A stretch of 64,000 bases of DNA from Diacronema lutheri (Eukaryota > Haptophyta > Pavlovophyceae > Pavlovales > Pavlovaceae). This document shows positions 9,051-23,000 of the stretch, in pieces. Position 1 is the stretch's first letter, and each line of letters opens with the position of its first letter. The notes below the pieces were generated by a model. It made no database searches. It was not told the DNA's origin and saw nothing but the letters and a program-made list of their open reading frames with translations. Position numbers and translations under genes: made by a program. The stretch is taken from contig JAGTXO010000058.1 in NCBI GenBank assembly GCA_019448385.1, forward strand, positions 1 through 64,000. The letters are read 5' to 3'.

Positions 9051-11770
9051 CTGGACGTCGAGCGTGTGCGCCTTGTCCGCACGTGTGCACTCACGTGCGT
9101 CTGCGGCGATCTGCCCGGCGTAGTAGTCCGCGCGCGCGGGAGCCGCGTCGGCAGTAGGAGCAGGATAACGTACTTGCGCCTGACGAGGACGGCGAGAAGT
9201 GCGGCTTTTCGCTCGGGGTCTACCATGCCGCCGAGGTTGGCGCTGGCGCGCGTGAGGCAGTCGGAGCGCGCTGGGCCCGGGTTGAAGGCCTCACCCCGGG
9301 GGACGGGAGGATTCAAGGCGCCGAGCCGCTGCGGGTGCGGCGGGAGGCCCCGGGCGGGTGTGCTAATGCGGCTCGATGGCCGCCTGCCGGGGGGGGGGGG
9401 GGGGGGGGGGGAGGGGGGGGGGGGGGGGGGGGGGCGTTGGGCCGCCCGCGGAAACGGAGGTGAGCGTGTGGGAGCGGCGCGCGTCGGCGCGCGCGGCTGG
9501 CGTGCAGCACGGATAAGTCTTGTGTGGACTTCGCGGGGCGGATCCCGGTGCAGGGATTGCCGACGTAGGCCGCGAGCGCGAGCAGGGCGGGGATGAAGAC
9601 GGATGATGGGGTTGGGGCCAAGGCCGCCGCACCCGCAGCTATCACGGTGGCAGCGACCGCCACGGTCAGTGCGAGGCTCGCGTGGCCGCTGCGCGGGCAG
9701 CTCGCCCGCCAGGTCCAGGAGGGCCGGCCTGCGGCCTCAGTGCCCAGCGTTGGGCATGTCAGCGTCTGCGTCTGCGGGCCCGCCACTGCGATGGCGCATT
9801 GAGCCTGGCGCACCAAAACGCAATCGGTCCGCCGATCGGGGGGGGGGGGGGGGGGGGGGGGGGGGCGAGGCGTGCGCGGGGGCTTGGGGTGGGCTCCGGG
9901 TGCCGGCGCTGTGCCAGCGGCGGGCTTGGTTGACGCCGTCTCGCCGGGGCCCTTGCGCCTTGCGGCGCGAGCGTCGCGGAGGGGCGTCGGCTGCGCTGGC
10001 TCCGCGTCGGCGGTGGCGTGGGGCAGGCTCTTGTGGAGGGCGGAGCGCTCGCGCACGAGTCGGTTGCCAAGGCGGGCTGTCTGCGTGCCGTTGGGCTGCG
10101 CTTGGGCAGGTAGGACCTGCGGCCTCGGGGGCGGGCGGGTTTTCGTGTTGGGCCAGGCGGCAACGCGCACCGGCCGTGTTCGCGGCCGGCAGGCGGACGT
10201 CCGCAGCGGGGCGGAGAATGCGGGTGAAGCGCTTGCACGGGCGCGGTTCGCACCTGGCGGCCAGGCGATCACGAACCGTTGGGTCGCCCGGCTGTTTGGT
10301 GGAGCCGAGGGCAGCAAGGATAGCGAGCTTGGCCGCCTCATCGGTGACGAGCGGCACTGTTGCCCAGCTCTGTACCTCGAAGCCCTGGATGTGCAGGCGT
10401 CGGGGAAGTTCCCGGCAGCGTCGCCTGCGTCCGTCGAGAGGCGGACCGAAGTCGCGCCCGTGCCCCCGTTGGCGACACCGAGCTCTCGCTCGTTCACACC
10501 GGCCCGCCGACGCGGGCGCGTGGTGCGCGCGCGTTGGGTGCGTGTCTGCCTCGAGCAGCGTGCCCAGTCGCAGTGTGGGCGCGTGTCCGTCTGCCTCAAA
10601 ACGCCACGTGGAGGGGAAGGCGCGGGGCGGGCTCGCCGAGGAGGTGCCGCCGCTCGCTGCCACCCGGCGCGGGCTCGGGGCAGCCGTCTTCGGGTGCCGC
10701 GCTCTTCGCGCCATGCACGAACGTTCCGCCGCGCTCGCAGCGCGCGAGCGCACACACAGAGCGCGCGGCGACCCCGGCGGGGGCAGTGCGTCCCGGTGGC
10801 ACTCGCGGGCGCGCGCCTGGCCTGGGCGCAGCTGGGCGCGTTGCCGCCCGCGCAGCGAGCCGCCCGCGCGCCTCGCCGCGCGCGCGCTTCGTCGCACGCG
10901 TGCGCCCTGCATGCACGCGCACAGCGCGCGGCGGCTCGGCGCAGTGCAAGGCAGAGCGTGCTGCAACGGTTGCAAGGGCGCGCACGCGCGGCGCGGCGCG
11001 CCCCTGTGTGGTCGCCTGCGCGCGGCGCGTGGTCCGGACGCAGCTCGGTGGCGTGATGCCGTTCGTGCAACACAGTGCGCGTGAGAGCCGCACGTGCACA
11101 CCTGCAGTGCAACGCGGCATTGCGCGCGTTGCGTGGGCGGAGCGCGGCTGGATGTGCTTGAGGTCGCGCAGCATGCCGCGCGCCGCGCGCTGTGCGGCGC
11201 AGCGAGTCGGCCATGCCCCTGGTCCTCGTCTCCGGGGGGGGGGGGGGGGGGTGGTGGTGGCAACCAGGATCCGCCAGCGCGTGGTGGGCGCCGTCCAACT
11301 CCCAGCCAGGATGCGCCCCGTTCTTCCCCGACACTCTCCGTCCAAACCCGCCGCCCAGCCTGCCGCCGCACCCGCCGCCAACGCCGCCGCGCACCCATCC
11401 GCCGAGCTCACCTCGCGCGCGCTCGCGCTCACGCTGCGCGACGAGGCTGCGCAGGCCGGCGCGCGGCCGTGCAGAGCAGCGCAGGCCGGCGCGCGGCCGC
11501 GCGCGCGCGCTCACGTTGCGGCCGCGCAGCGAGCTTTCGCCGCGTCGCAGCCCCTCCGAGCAGCCACGATGCACGCCCCCGGAGGACGTTGGCCGCGCTC
11601 GGAGGCCGCGCTCGGGCGCGCAAAGAGAGGCGGCGCGGGCAAACGAGTAGGCTCGGCGCGCTGGCGGGTCCTGGTTGTGGGAGAGCGGGGCATTCTCCAG
11701 GGCATCATGTAAATTCTCCCAAGTATCATCCGGGCCGCCATCCGGACACTGACGTGCCCACAGTCTGCAG
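9051..11770. other. Unresolved region with possible minus-strand exons
   Basis: No continuous gene is supported. Three minus-strand stretches look like protein. At about 9330-9094, RASANLGGMVDPERKAALLA leads into a hydrophobic run and ends at a GTGAGT donor, with a CCCGCAG acceptor at its upstream end. At about 9690-9520 there is a membrane-like VAVAATVIAAGAAALA followed by ALLALAAYVGNPCTGI. At about 10440-10215, ELPRRLHIQGFEVQSW and TDEAAKLAILAALGS appear. G-runs on the plus strand (about 9387-9434, 9838-9865, 11235-11250) are C-runs on the minus strand, like introns elsewhere here. A multi-exon minus-strand membrane-protein gene is possible but I could not join the pieces. Confidence 0.3.
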
Positions 11771-14700
11771 ATGGAGGACTCCGTGAAGGACGCTTTGCCC
11801 GGCGGGCGGGGCGGCTCGGACAGTTTCTCGCTGGCCCTCAGCACCATTCTGTCGCCGGGAGATACCCACCCCCACGTGGTCCCATCCACTTGCCTCATCG
11901 CCCTGCTGCGTTACGCGGATTTCGGCACGAGCAGGGTTAGGGTGGGCGACACGGGGTGCTCGCAGCATGCGCTCAAGGTGGCGCTGCGCAACCTGCGCAA
12001 AGCATGCGCGGATGCGGACCGGTTTGGGCAGGTGCTCGTGGTCGTGCTACCGCTCTGCCTCCGCGCGTCCAGCGGCCTCGTGCACTGGACGGCGGCGTAC
12101 CTGCTCCTCGCGCCGCCCGCGCAGCGCGGCGCGCCGCCCGGCGCCGCGCTCGCCCTGCTCGCCGATTCGCGCACCTTGGGCAACGGCGAATCGGCGTACG
12201 CCACGGCGGCCGGCGTGCTCATCAAGAAGCTTGCGCAGCGCATCGGCAGAACAGCGCCGCCCATCGATGCCTTCAAGGCGCCCCCGCAGAGTGGGGCCGC
12301 GTGTTGCTTCGCCGCGGCAACAGTCGCGGCCGAGGTCGTGGCGAGCGCATCGACGCTCTACGGCCGCCGCGCGAGTGTCCTTGTCGACATCAAGAAGGCT
12401 TTGGACGCGCGCCTCGCGCGCCTCACGACGGCCGCGTACGAGGAGACCCGCGCGCGCACGCTCCGCGCCGCCATCGGCGCTCTGCTCGGCGACCGCGCCA
12501 GGCGCTTCGGCCCGTTCACCCGCGAGGCCGCGCGGCTCGCCGAGGCCGCGCGGCTCGCCGAGGCGTGCGATGCCAGTGTCGGCGGATCCGCGCCCGACGG
12601 GCTGCTGCAGGCCGTCGAGGCGGCGCTGCGCGCGCCCGACGACCGCATCGCACGCACGGCCGCGCTCGACGCGCTCACGGGCGCTGCAGGCCGCGCGCTG
12701 TCGACGGCGGCCAGGCCGCGCGGCGCGGCGGCGCCAAGGCCGCCGTCGCGAGCGCCACCGCCGCGTGCGCCGCAGCGGCGCGCCGCCTCGGCGTGGGGGC
12801 CCCGACCATTCAGCAGCCTCGGCGGGGGCGAGGGCGACGGGGACGATGGCGACGCCACCACCGCTGACGACGGGGAGGGCGCGGAGGACGGGGACGACGA
12901 CCCCGCGGGCGCGGCGGCTGCGGCGGTGGCGACGGGCACGGCGGCGACGAGCGCGGTGGCGGCGGGCGCGGCGCCAACCTCGCCGGCGGCGGCGGACGGC
13001 GGTGGCTCGGCGCCGCTCGAACGCCGCTGCGTCTACACTGCGCCTGATGAGGGCGACGCGGACGCGCGCGTGTACGACGCCAAGGACCCCGAGCAGCTAA
13101 AAGCGGGCAGGGCGCGGCTACGGGCGAACAGCGGGCGCGCGCCCGCCGTGGTCGACACGCTTTTCGCGCACGCGACGGGCACGATCGTCACGCGGCAGCG
13201 CACGGAGGGCGTGACCGGCGCGGGCATGCACCACCTCGCCGCCCCGACGCAGGGCGCGGGGTACGGTGCCGTCGTGCGGGCCGAGCTGGGCGAGCCCGGC
13301 TTCGCGGGGACGACATGGCACATGACGTCGGGCGTGGAGAACCAGCCGCGCGCGGTACGAGCGGCCGCGCGCGCGTACGCGCACGACGGCTGGGGCGGCG
13401 TGTACAATGCGCACGAGGACTTTGCCGCCTTCGAGGGCTTGCCGCGGCTCGCCGCGCCCGAATCGCTCGCGGCCATCGCCGGCGGGTCGGCGGACGCGGT
13501 GTTCTGCTGGCGGTCCGGCCGGTCCGTCATCGGCGAGGTGACGACGGTTCACTTCAATGGCGACCGCGCCGCCGCCATCGACCACGCGCGGGCGCTGCGC
13601 GTCAGGCCCGATTGGCGCTCGCAGCCCAGGATCTACGAGGCGGCGTGCGGCGCGGAGGGCACGGTGCTGCTCGTGTGGGTCGTGCCCGACCGTCACAAGA
13701 ACCCGCGGCTGGACTGGGCGCCGATTCTCGTCGTGATCCACCTGCCCGCCGACCCCGACTGGCTCGCGCGCGCCACGCCGGCGATCGCGAAGGCGCGGCG
13801 CGAGGTCGAGGACGGACGCGCGCGCGCGGAGGCGCGCGGCGTGCCGCAGCACCTCGCCTACACGCTGAGCCCACGCTTCCGAGGCACCGCGCCGCGCGGA
13901 GCCGCGCGCGTGCCGCCGCGCCTCGGCGCGAGCGACGCGCGCGAGGCGCGCGCGCTCGCGGCGCTCGAGCCGGCGCTCATGTTCGCGCCGGCCTGGCGGC
14001 GCGCGGTGCGCGCGGCGAGCCGCGCCCCCGGCAGTGGCGCCGCGGCCGTCGAGCGCGCGCTCGCGCGCCTGCACAACGCGCTCGAGCCCGATGACGAGAG
14101 CGCGCCCGAGTCGACGCGCGTCGCGCCGCTCGCCGCCGCGCTCGAGCAGTCGGCGGGCTGGCCGGCGGGCACGGCGCGCATGGCGGCAAGCGTGACCAAG
14201 GGCCCCGGCGTCGGAGATGGCGCAGGTGGCGACGAAGTGACCAAAGTGGAGGAAACGGCGAAGACGAGCGGCGACGGCTGCACCGGCACGCCTCCTCTGC
14301 GCCCGGCCGCGCGCGCGGCCGGCGCGGCGGACGACGGAGGGGCGGCGGTCGTGGCGGGCGTCGAGGGCGAGCGCGACGCACTCGCCAAGACGGGTGCCGG
14401 CGGCTGCGACGACGACGCTCGCGAGCCGCTGTCGGCCGGCAAGCCCGGCGCACTCGCCGCCGCGGCGACCGTCGGGGGTCTCGGCGAGCTCGTCGGCAGC
14501 CTATGCGCGTGGCTGGCGCGCGGCGCGGCTGGCGGCGCCATCGCGGCCATCTCCCCCGGGACGGCCGCGCGCGGAGCAAACGGCACGCCGCAGCGCGCCG
14601 AGCCGCCGGCCGCCGGCGATCCCGTCGCTCCGCACGCGCGCGTCGCCGCTGCGGCGCCCTTGGCGGGCAGCGCGGCGGCGCCGTCGTCGGCCGCGCGCGA

Positions 14701-16700
14701 CGCGCAGCGCGGCGTCGCGGGATTCGACGCGGCCGCGCACGCGCACGCGCGCGACGGCAGGCGGGCGGCACGGCGGATGCGCGAGCAGGAGGGGGCGGTG
14801 CACAGGGCCTTCCGCATGTCCCTCTGGCGCGACGCGACGTTTGTCGAGTTCGTTGAGAAGCTGCGCCCCGACGGCGGCGCGCAGCTGCTCGCGCGCGAGC
14901 CCACGCGGCGCGCGGCGGCGGTGCTGTGCGAGCTCGCGCGCGGCCGCGACGGCGCGAGCGGCGCGGCCGGGCTGCTGCACGAGATGAGAGCCGCCGATGC
15001 GCGCGCGCGCGAGGCCGCCAAAGCGGCGGAGGCAGCGCGGCCTGCGCACGGGACGCTGCGCATCGTGGCAACCGTGGCGCTGGGCGGTGCGGTCTTCGCC
15101 GGCATGTCAGCGCTGGTCGTTGCTTGCGCGGCGCGCACGGCGACCGGTGCGCTTTTTGGGGCCCGCCGCCCGCGGGCGGCCGCGCGCGGAGCCGACGACG
15201 CGCTCGGCACGCTGCAGCGCGCCGAGCCGCCGCCCGCCGACAAGGGCAAGCGCAGGCGCGCCAGAGCCAACGACGACCCCGTCGACGCGGCGCGCAAGGC
15301 CGTGGGCAAGGCGGAGGGCAACTGCCGCAAGGCAGCCCGCCGGCTGCACCTCGCTGCACTGGGCGAGGAGGAGGCGCAGCAGCGCGTGCTCGACGCCGAG
15401 GCGGCGGAGCAGCTGGCGCGCTCGCGCGAGCCGGCCGGCGGCTGGGTAGGCAGCGCGCGCGCGCGCGCGCGCGCGCGCCCCGCCGCGCGCGCGCCCGTCG
15501 ATTGGCGTGCGCGCAGCGCAGAACGGCGCGCCAGCTCCGTCACCTGCGCGCCGCCGCGCCCGTGCCCCTCGCGCGCAGGGGCGCCCTGCGGACCTGCGGC
15601 TGCAACAGGCGCACTTTGGCATGCGCGAAGATGCCGACGCGGAAGTGCGCCGCGCGCACGAGGCGCTGCGCCGGGCGAGACAGGGTGTGGCGTGCGCCAA
15701 GGCCAGCGTGCGGCAGATGGAGGCGGCGTTGCTCAACGCGACGCGCTGCGCCACCGCGGTGCTCGCGCCGCGTGGCGTGCCGGAGGGTGACGAGCAGGCC
15801 GCGGCGAGAGAGCAGGCGGCGCTGGACCGGGAGGCGCCGCCGGCCGCGCAACGCGCGGCGCCGACGGCGCGCTCGCCCTCGGAGCCGCCGTCCGAGTGGG
15901 GCCCGCCAGCGGTCGGCCGGCGCCCGACGCCGCGTGCACTGTCGCACGCCGCGGGTCGCGGGGACGACAACCCGTTTGCGCCGCTCGCAACCGTCAGCGG
16001 CGATTGGTCGCCCACGCCGAGCTCGCGCTCGCCGTCCTCGCCGCCGCGGCAGCCGCCGTCCGACCGCCGCAGCGCGCAGCGTCGCAGCGCGCGCGCGCGG
16101 CCGCCGAGGCCGACCGTTTCGCCCGAGGACGCGCTCGCAGCCGAGCGCCAGGCGCGCGCGCTGTCGGAGCAGGCGGAGCAGAGGCGCGCCAAAAAGGCCG
16201 CCGCCAAGGCCGCGCGCCGCGCCGCGCGCGCCGCCGACAAGCGGACGGCGCGCGTCGTCCACGCGTGCGTAAGCGCCGCCTTGCGGCGCGTCTGCACGAG
16301 CGTCGCCACGGGCACGCCGCTCGCCGTGCTCCGCGAGCGCGCCGAGGGGCCGCGCGCGCCGAAGCCCGCGCCCGCGCCGCCACGCCGCGCAGCGGACGGC
16401 GGCCGCGCGCTCCGCCACGCGCGCCGTGCGGCCGCCGCGGCGGCGGAGCGCGAGGCGGCGGTGGCGGCCGACGCCGACGAGCGGTTCGAGCGGCAGCCCT
16501 CCGCCGCCCGGTTCGACGGCGGCGATGGCGGCGGAGGCGGCCACGTCGAGGCGAGCGCGCGACCGCGCGCCGGCGAGGCCGGCGAGGCTGGCGCGCACGG
16601 CGCGCCTGGCGCAGCGGGGCCCCCGGCGGCGTCGCTCGCGTCGCGCAGCCCGTGTGATGCGCGCCGCACGGCACGCCTCCCGCACGCACGCGCCGCAGCC
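11771..16700 (+). CDS. Ulp1-like (C48) protease plus coiled-coil protein, 5' part of a giant coding block
   Basis: Starts at Met 11771 (MEDSVKDALP); the base before is a CAG, so an upstream exon is possible. Residues 40-185 form a Ulp1/adenain-type cysteine protease fold with His105-Trp (SGLVHWTAAYLLL), Asp132-Ser (LLADSRT) and Gln173 with Cys179 (PPQSGAACCFAAAT), in the family order H-D-Q-C. An Ala/Gly linker follows, then an unassigned globular part (about 13300-13800, including GWGGVYNAHEDF and GEVTTVHFNGDR). Next are a hydrophobic segment at 15057-15170 (IVATVALGGAVFAGMSALVV) and a coiled coil. A 133-bp phase-0 intron, 15446-15578, moves the frame to ADLRLQQAHFGMREDADAE. After about 16700 the frame changes again and I could not fix the splice. 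The block probably continues into the next entry as one gene. Confidence 0.6.
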
Positions 16701-16747
16701 ACCTGCGCACGCAACGGCGGCTGGGGTGGCAACGTCGGCGGCGACGT

Positions 16748-19700
16748 GTGCGGCGGTTGTTTCGGCGGCGGCGGCGTCCGTCGCGACGCCTGCGGCGGCG
16801 GCGACGCCACCTGCGGCTGCGGCGATGGCGGCGTCGGTGCTGGCGCTGGCGAGGCCCCTGCACACGGTGCGCCGGCGCGCGCGACGGCGTCGCGCTTGCT
16901 GCGCTTGCTCGGCGCGCCACGCGCCGTGTCGGTGCGATGGCGCACGCCGCGGCCGTGTTGGCGCGCGGCGTGGCCGCAGCCGTCGCTGGCGTGCGCGCCG
17001 CCGCGCGCGCCGTGCGGCGCGCGCGCCGCCGAGCGCCTCGCGCGCGCCGCACGGCTGCGCGGCGGGCTCGCGGCCCGCCGATGCGCGACGTCGACGGCGC
17101 CCTGCGGCCCTCGCCGTCCTGGTTGCGCACACGCCTCGTCTGCGGCCGGCGCCTCGCGCCTCTGCGCCGCGCGGGCGCGCGCCCGCCGCCCGCACACGCC
17201 GCGCCGAGTTCCCGCGCGCGCGCTGCGCAACCCGACAGCGACGCGCCGGCGTGCGCGCCGCGGCGCTCGGCGCCTGTCGGTGCGCCGCCGCGCGCGCGTG
17301 GCCTGCGCGCGGCGCGCGCACGGCGCTTCCTCGACGTCGCCGGCCGCGCGGCGCGGAGCGCGCGCCTCGGCGCGCGCATCACGCGCCAGCGCACGCCGGG
17401 TTCGCCATCGGAGCCCTGCACGGCCGAGAGCGGCGACGGCGCGGGCGCCGGCGGCGTCGGCGCGGCGGCGCCTGGCGCGGCGACGATGCGCGCCACCGGC
17501 GCGCGCGCAGCGCGCGCTGCGGCGGCGGCGGTCGGTGGCGCCTCGCGTCTCGCGCGCCGCGCGATGGCAAGCGCCGCCGCCGCTGCCACCTCCATCGCCG
17601 GCGCTGCCGCCTCCACCGTCGCCGCCGCCGCCGTTGCCATCGGCGCGGCCGTCACGTCACCGGCGTTCGCCGCGGCGCGCGGCATGGCGGCCGCATGCGT
17701 CGCTGCCTGCGCCCGCCCCACCGCCGCGCAGGCGGCCGCGTCGCGCGCGCTCGGCGCGCTCTTCGTGCTCGTCGACGCGGCCGACGCGGCGGGCGACAGC
17801 GACGCCGCGCTCGGCGCGCTCGCGGCCGCGGTCGACGCGACGGAGCTGCGCCCGCCGCCGGCCTTTTGGCGCGCGGGCCGCGCCGCGGCGTACGCACCGC
17901 GTCCGCCGCCCCTCGACTCGGCGCGGCCGCGCTACAACCGGCGCGCGCGCGCACCTAGCCCTCCCGTCGCGGCCGCGCGGCGCAATCTCGCGCGCGCGGT
18001 GCGCGAGCTCACGCGCGCCGCGCGCGCTGAGCGCGAGCGCGCGCCGGCGCCGCGCGGCGCGCGCGGCGGCGTGCTCCACGCGCTGCGCGCGTCGCTCCCC
18101 GTGCACGCGCGTGCCGCGCTCGGCACGGACGCGGAGCTGCGCGCGGACATCGCCGCGTTCGCGCGCGCGCGCCGCGAGCTGCACAGCCTCACCGACGCCG
18201 AGGTGGCGGCGCTCGCGCGCCCGGACGGGCCGCCGCTGCCCGTGCGGCTCGCGTGCACGGCGGTCGCGCGCGCGCGCGGCGTGACCGTGCTGCTCGACAT
18301 CGTGCCGCGCGGCGGCGGCGCGCCCGAGCGGCTCGTGTGCCGCGCCCGTCGCCGCGGCGCCGCCACGCGCACGCCACGGCCGACAGCCGCCGTTATCGCG
18401 CGCGCGCCTTGCATAGCGGCGCGCGTTGGCCACACTGAGCCGGCGCGCGCGTGCGCGGGCGGATCGATCGGGGTCGCGCGCCTCCGTTCAGCGCGCCGCC
18501 GCTCTTGGCGTGGGGCGCGGCTCGACGTGCACACCCGCGAGCGGCTGGCCACACCGGTGCCAGGCCACGTCGTGGCCTGCGCCGCCGCCTCGGCCATCGG
18601 CGCGTGCGTCGCTCGCGCGCGGCTTGGGCTTGCACGGCTGGCGCGCGCGTGGCCCTGCGCCTCCGCTCCACTGGCCGCTGCTGCTGTCGCCTTCGCGCCT
18701 GCCGCCGACGGTGTTTTCTGCGCCCCGCTGGGCGCTCCTGCATCCGCCTTCGCGCCTGCCGTCGACGGTGTTTTCCCCGCCGCACTAGCCGCTGCTGCAT
18801 CCGCCTTCGCGCCTGCCGCCGATTTTCCCGCCCCACTAGTTGCTCCTGCATTCGCCTCCGCGCCTGCCACCGACGGCGTTTTCCCCGCCCCACTAGCCGC
18901 TGCCGCTGCCGCGTCCGCGCCTGCCGCCGCGGGCGCGTCTTCCGCCCCACCAGCCATCGCCGCCGCGCCCGCCGCCAACGCGCGCACCGCCAACGTGCCC
19001 GTTGCCAACGAGGCTACCGCCACCGAACCAGCCGCCCTTGAGCTTCCCCTCCAACCCGCCAACTCGGCGCTGCTTGCGTGGGCGGGCGACGCGGCTGCGC
19101 GCCGGCTGGCCGCCGCCGCCGCGAGCGCCGGCCTCCCGCAGGCAGAGGTGGAGCGCATCGCCAGCGGCGACATGCTCGCCTCAACCGTCGACGCGTGCTG
19201 CGAGGTCGTGCTGCGCGTGCACGGGCAGGCCGGCGGCGGGCATGTCTGCCACGTGCCGCTCGCCGCGCAACCCGCGGTGTTTCAGGACGACGCCGAGCGC
19301 GCCGCGCTGCTGCACCGCCTGCGCAGCGAGGCGACAACGCAGGCTGTCATCGGCGTGTGGAGCCCGTCGGACGAGCGCGGCGGCGCGGGCGGTGACGACG
19401 GCGCGCAGCTCGCCTCCGGCCATTTCACCGCGTTGCGCCTTGTGCGCGTCGCGCGCGCGGGCGAGCATCGCTACGACGCGGTGCTCGTCGACACGCTCGC
19501 GTCGCCCTGCAGGCAGGCGCTCATGCTCGCCAAGGCGATAACTGCCACGCTGCACGCGGCGGGTCTCGACATTTCGCGCGTGCGCCGCGCGCTGCTGCTC
19601 AACGAGGCGGCGCAGCGTGGCGCGACGTGCGGCCTCGCGATAGTGGGCGCGCTCAACGACGCGCTCGCCGCGGCGGGCTGCTCGTCCGCGCCGCGCACGT

Positions 19701-20025
19701 TCAGCGTGGCGGACATGTACGCTGTCGGCGAGCGCCTCCGCGTCGCGCTGACCGGCGCGGCCAGCGATCGTGCGCCGGGCGGTGTCTGCGCGGTCACGAG
19801 CGCGGTGCGCGGCGGGGGCAGCCCCGATGGCGCCGAAACGCCGCCGCAGACGCGCGGCGCCAAGGCCGCCGCTGGCGTCACCGCCGCCGCCACCGCCGCC
19901 GCCACGCCGCCGCCGCCCGCGCTGGGCGCCGCCGCCGCCGCCACCGCCGCCGCCGCCGCTGCTGCCGCCGCCGTGGCCGCGCCGCCACCGCCGCCACCGC
20001 CGCCGCCGGCCGGCGACGCGGGCGA

Positions 20026-20098
<73 letters not shown>

Positions 20099-23000
20099 GC
20101 CGCGCGCACGTTCTTGAAGCTCGCGCCCAGGGCGCGCGCGGCCGCCTCGGCGCGTGAGGCGTTGCGCGCCGCGTGTGCGCGCGCGGACGCGGCGGCGTCG
20201 TCACACGCGTCGGCGCCGCACGCGCCCGCCGGTGCGCGCCGCCGGCGGCGCGCGGGCGCAGGCGAGCTGGCGCTCGCGGCTGCGCGCGCGCTCGCCTCGA
20301 CGGAGCACGGCGATTTGACGGACGACGCGCTCGAGGCCGCCGTCGAGCAGGAGCTGGGCGACGAGCGCGGCCAACTGCTGCTGTGCACGCGGGGCGCAGC
20401 GGCGCAAAGGCCCGCGCTTTGCCGGCTCCTGAAGCACGCGTGCGCGTCGGCGCGCGCGGCGAAGCGCGCGCAATTCACGGTATTCGTCGTGCGCGCGGCC
20501 ACGCGCGGCGAGCGGGGGGGCGCCGCCGCGAGGCGCGTGGACTCGGTGGTCGAGCTGTCGTGCGCGCTGCACGAGAAGGCGGGCGCGCTCGGCGGCCTCC
20601 AGAGCGTCTGTGTGCGTGGCTTTGCCCTCGAGCGCCGCCGGACACTCGACGCTGGCGCCGAGGCCGGCGCGTCCGCCATCGGCCAGGACGAGCAGGTCGA
20701 GGCAGAGGCGGGCGAGGCGTGCGTCGCCGGCGTGACGATGGCCAAGCAGCTGCGTCAGTTTGCCGAGCAAGCTGCCCGCGACGACGTGCTCTTCCACGTC
20801 GCCGTGTCCGAGGCCGACGCCCACGCCCGGCTGGCGCGCGTTGCGGGTGACGATGTCGGCGCGTACAGCGTCGTGCTCGCAGTCGCCGGGCTCGTCTGGC
20901 TGGCCAAGGCCGACGAGGTTGCGCCGGCGGCCGCCCAGTCCGCCGCCGTGCCGCCCGCCGCCCCGCCTGCTGCCGCCACGTCCGCCGACGCCGAGCGCGA
21001 CGCCTCGCCTTACGACCGCCTGCGCGCGCTGACGCTCGCCGTGCGAGTCGCGCTCGCGCGCGGCGTGCTGCGCCACCTCCTCGCCGACGCGTCGCCGGGC
21101 GCGTCCGCGACCGCTGGCGGTAGTTGCGCGACGCCCGTCGAGGCGGCCGCGTCCGACGCCGCGCCGCCCGCCACGGGCGTCGTGACGAGTGGCGTTGCGG
21201 CGGGCGCTGTGGCGGCCGCACCGGCTGCTGCGGGCGGTGCGATGGCGGGTGCATCGCCCATCGCGCGGCCGGCGAAGCGCGCGCGGCGCACGCTCACCGC
21301 CGCTCCAGCCGCCTCGGCCGTTGCGGCCGCTGGAGGCGCACGCGCGGGCGCACGCGGCGCGGCCGGCGCGCCTCGCGCGCGCGCCGCGCGCGCGCCGGCC
21401 GAGTACGTCTGGCTTGCCATCGCGCGCCGGATGCTGGCGGCGCGACACGCGGCGGCCGCGGGCGGCGACTTTGTCGCGTCGTGCGTCGCCGCGATGCAGG
21501 CCGAGTACGGCGACGGCTGTGCCGTCGTCGTCGGCGACGCGCCTGGTGACGCCTTGGTCGAGGCTGCGGCGGCGGCGCTGCTCGAGGGCAAGCACGCGGC
21601 GGTGAGCCTCGGCTGCGTCGACCGGCCGGCGGTGCTCGTCGTGCAGCGCGCCGTGGACGCGCCCACGTCGCGCGTGCACGGGTGGTGCGCGCACGCGGCG
21701 GGCGCCGCCGAGTTTGACGAGGGCGCCGCGCGCGACGTGTTCAACGCGATCGTCGAGCGCGCGTGGGCGCTGCGTCCGGACCCGGCCGACGGCAGCCCGC
21801 CGCCCACGCGCACGTGGGAGGTCGAGCAAATCGCTGACGACGCGCCCGACCAGGCGGGCGTGGCCGCGCTGCGCGTGCTCTACGCGCTCGTCGCGGCGCA
21901 CGGCCGCTACCGCTCGGCCGCCGCGCTCTTTGGCGCGATCGCGCAGCTGCACGCGCCCGACGCCGCCGGCGCGCGCGCGGAGGTCGTCGCGGCGGCGTGC
22001 GCGGTGCCGCCCGGCGCGCGGCCGGGCGCCGCGCCGGCGGCCGCGCGGGACGACGCGAGGGAGCGCGCATGGGAGGGCGCTCAGATCGCCGCGCTCGCCG
22101 TCGGCGCGGACGCTGCGCGCAGGCGTGTCGCGCCCGTGCGCGCGCTCGTCGACGCGCTCGGCACGCCGCCGACCTCGGCGATCACGGGCGGGCCGGCGGT
22201 GCGGCTCGCGGGCGCGGGCGACGGCGGCCACGGTGCACGGTGGGTGGGCGGGCAGGCGGCGACGCCCGCCGAGCAGCTGCCGAGGGAGCTGCTGCGCGCC
22301 TACCACGAGGCGGTGCTGTGCGTCACGCCCGGCAGCCTCCAGCTCGGCCCGGCGGCGCTCGACGCGGTCACGCGGCCGCGCGAAAACGACACGCTGGAAG
22401 GCCTCCTCGCGCGCGTCAGCTGGCAGTGCGGCGCGAGGGCGAGCACGTGCGCCATGCTCGCCACGTTTTCCGAGCAGGCGGGCACCGGCTCGCGCGTCGC
22501 GCTCAAGGCCCTCCGCACGAGCTCCGACCTGGCCGGGCTGACGGCGGCTGCGGTCGGGCAGCAGGCGCCGCAGACGCCGCCGCCGCCGCTGCTCGTGATG
22601 CTCGGCCGCTGCCCCAGCCCGCTCGTCGGCGGTGGCCTCTTCCCGCCCGACCGCGCGACGGGCGAGCCGGCGGTGCACGCGGCGACGTCCGAGCTCGCCG
22701 TCGAGCTGCTGCGCGACGCGCGCGCGCTGGCCGGCACGGACGGGCGGCTCGTCGTGCTGTGCCTCGAGGCGTCCAACCCGCTCTGGTTCTGCCCCAAGGT
22801 GCGCGAGCTCGAGCTGCCGCGGACGCGGTCGGACGGCGTGCGCGCGTCCGGCTGCACCTGCCCTGCGACGTGCAGCGATGCGCGCGGCGCGGCGGGTGGC
22901 GCTGCCCGCGGCGCATCGACGCGGCCGGCGGCGCGCGCGATCAACAAGGCGGTGCTCGACCACTTCGTCGCGCTTTTCGGCCGCGAGGGCTTCGCGACCT

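Noticed and set aside
9313-11898. 861-codon minus-strand frame as one gene
   Set aside because: Composition changes several times and homopolymer tracts run through it; only short parts look coding and they lie in different frames.
16426-18284. Frames 1 and 3 across 16.4-18.3 kb as separate genes
   Set aside because: They look like parts of the same gene around an unresolved splice and then decay into Arg/Pro shadow text of the giant frame.
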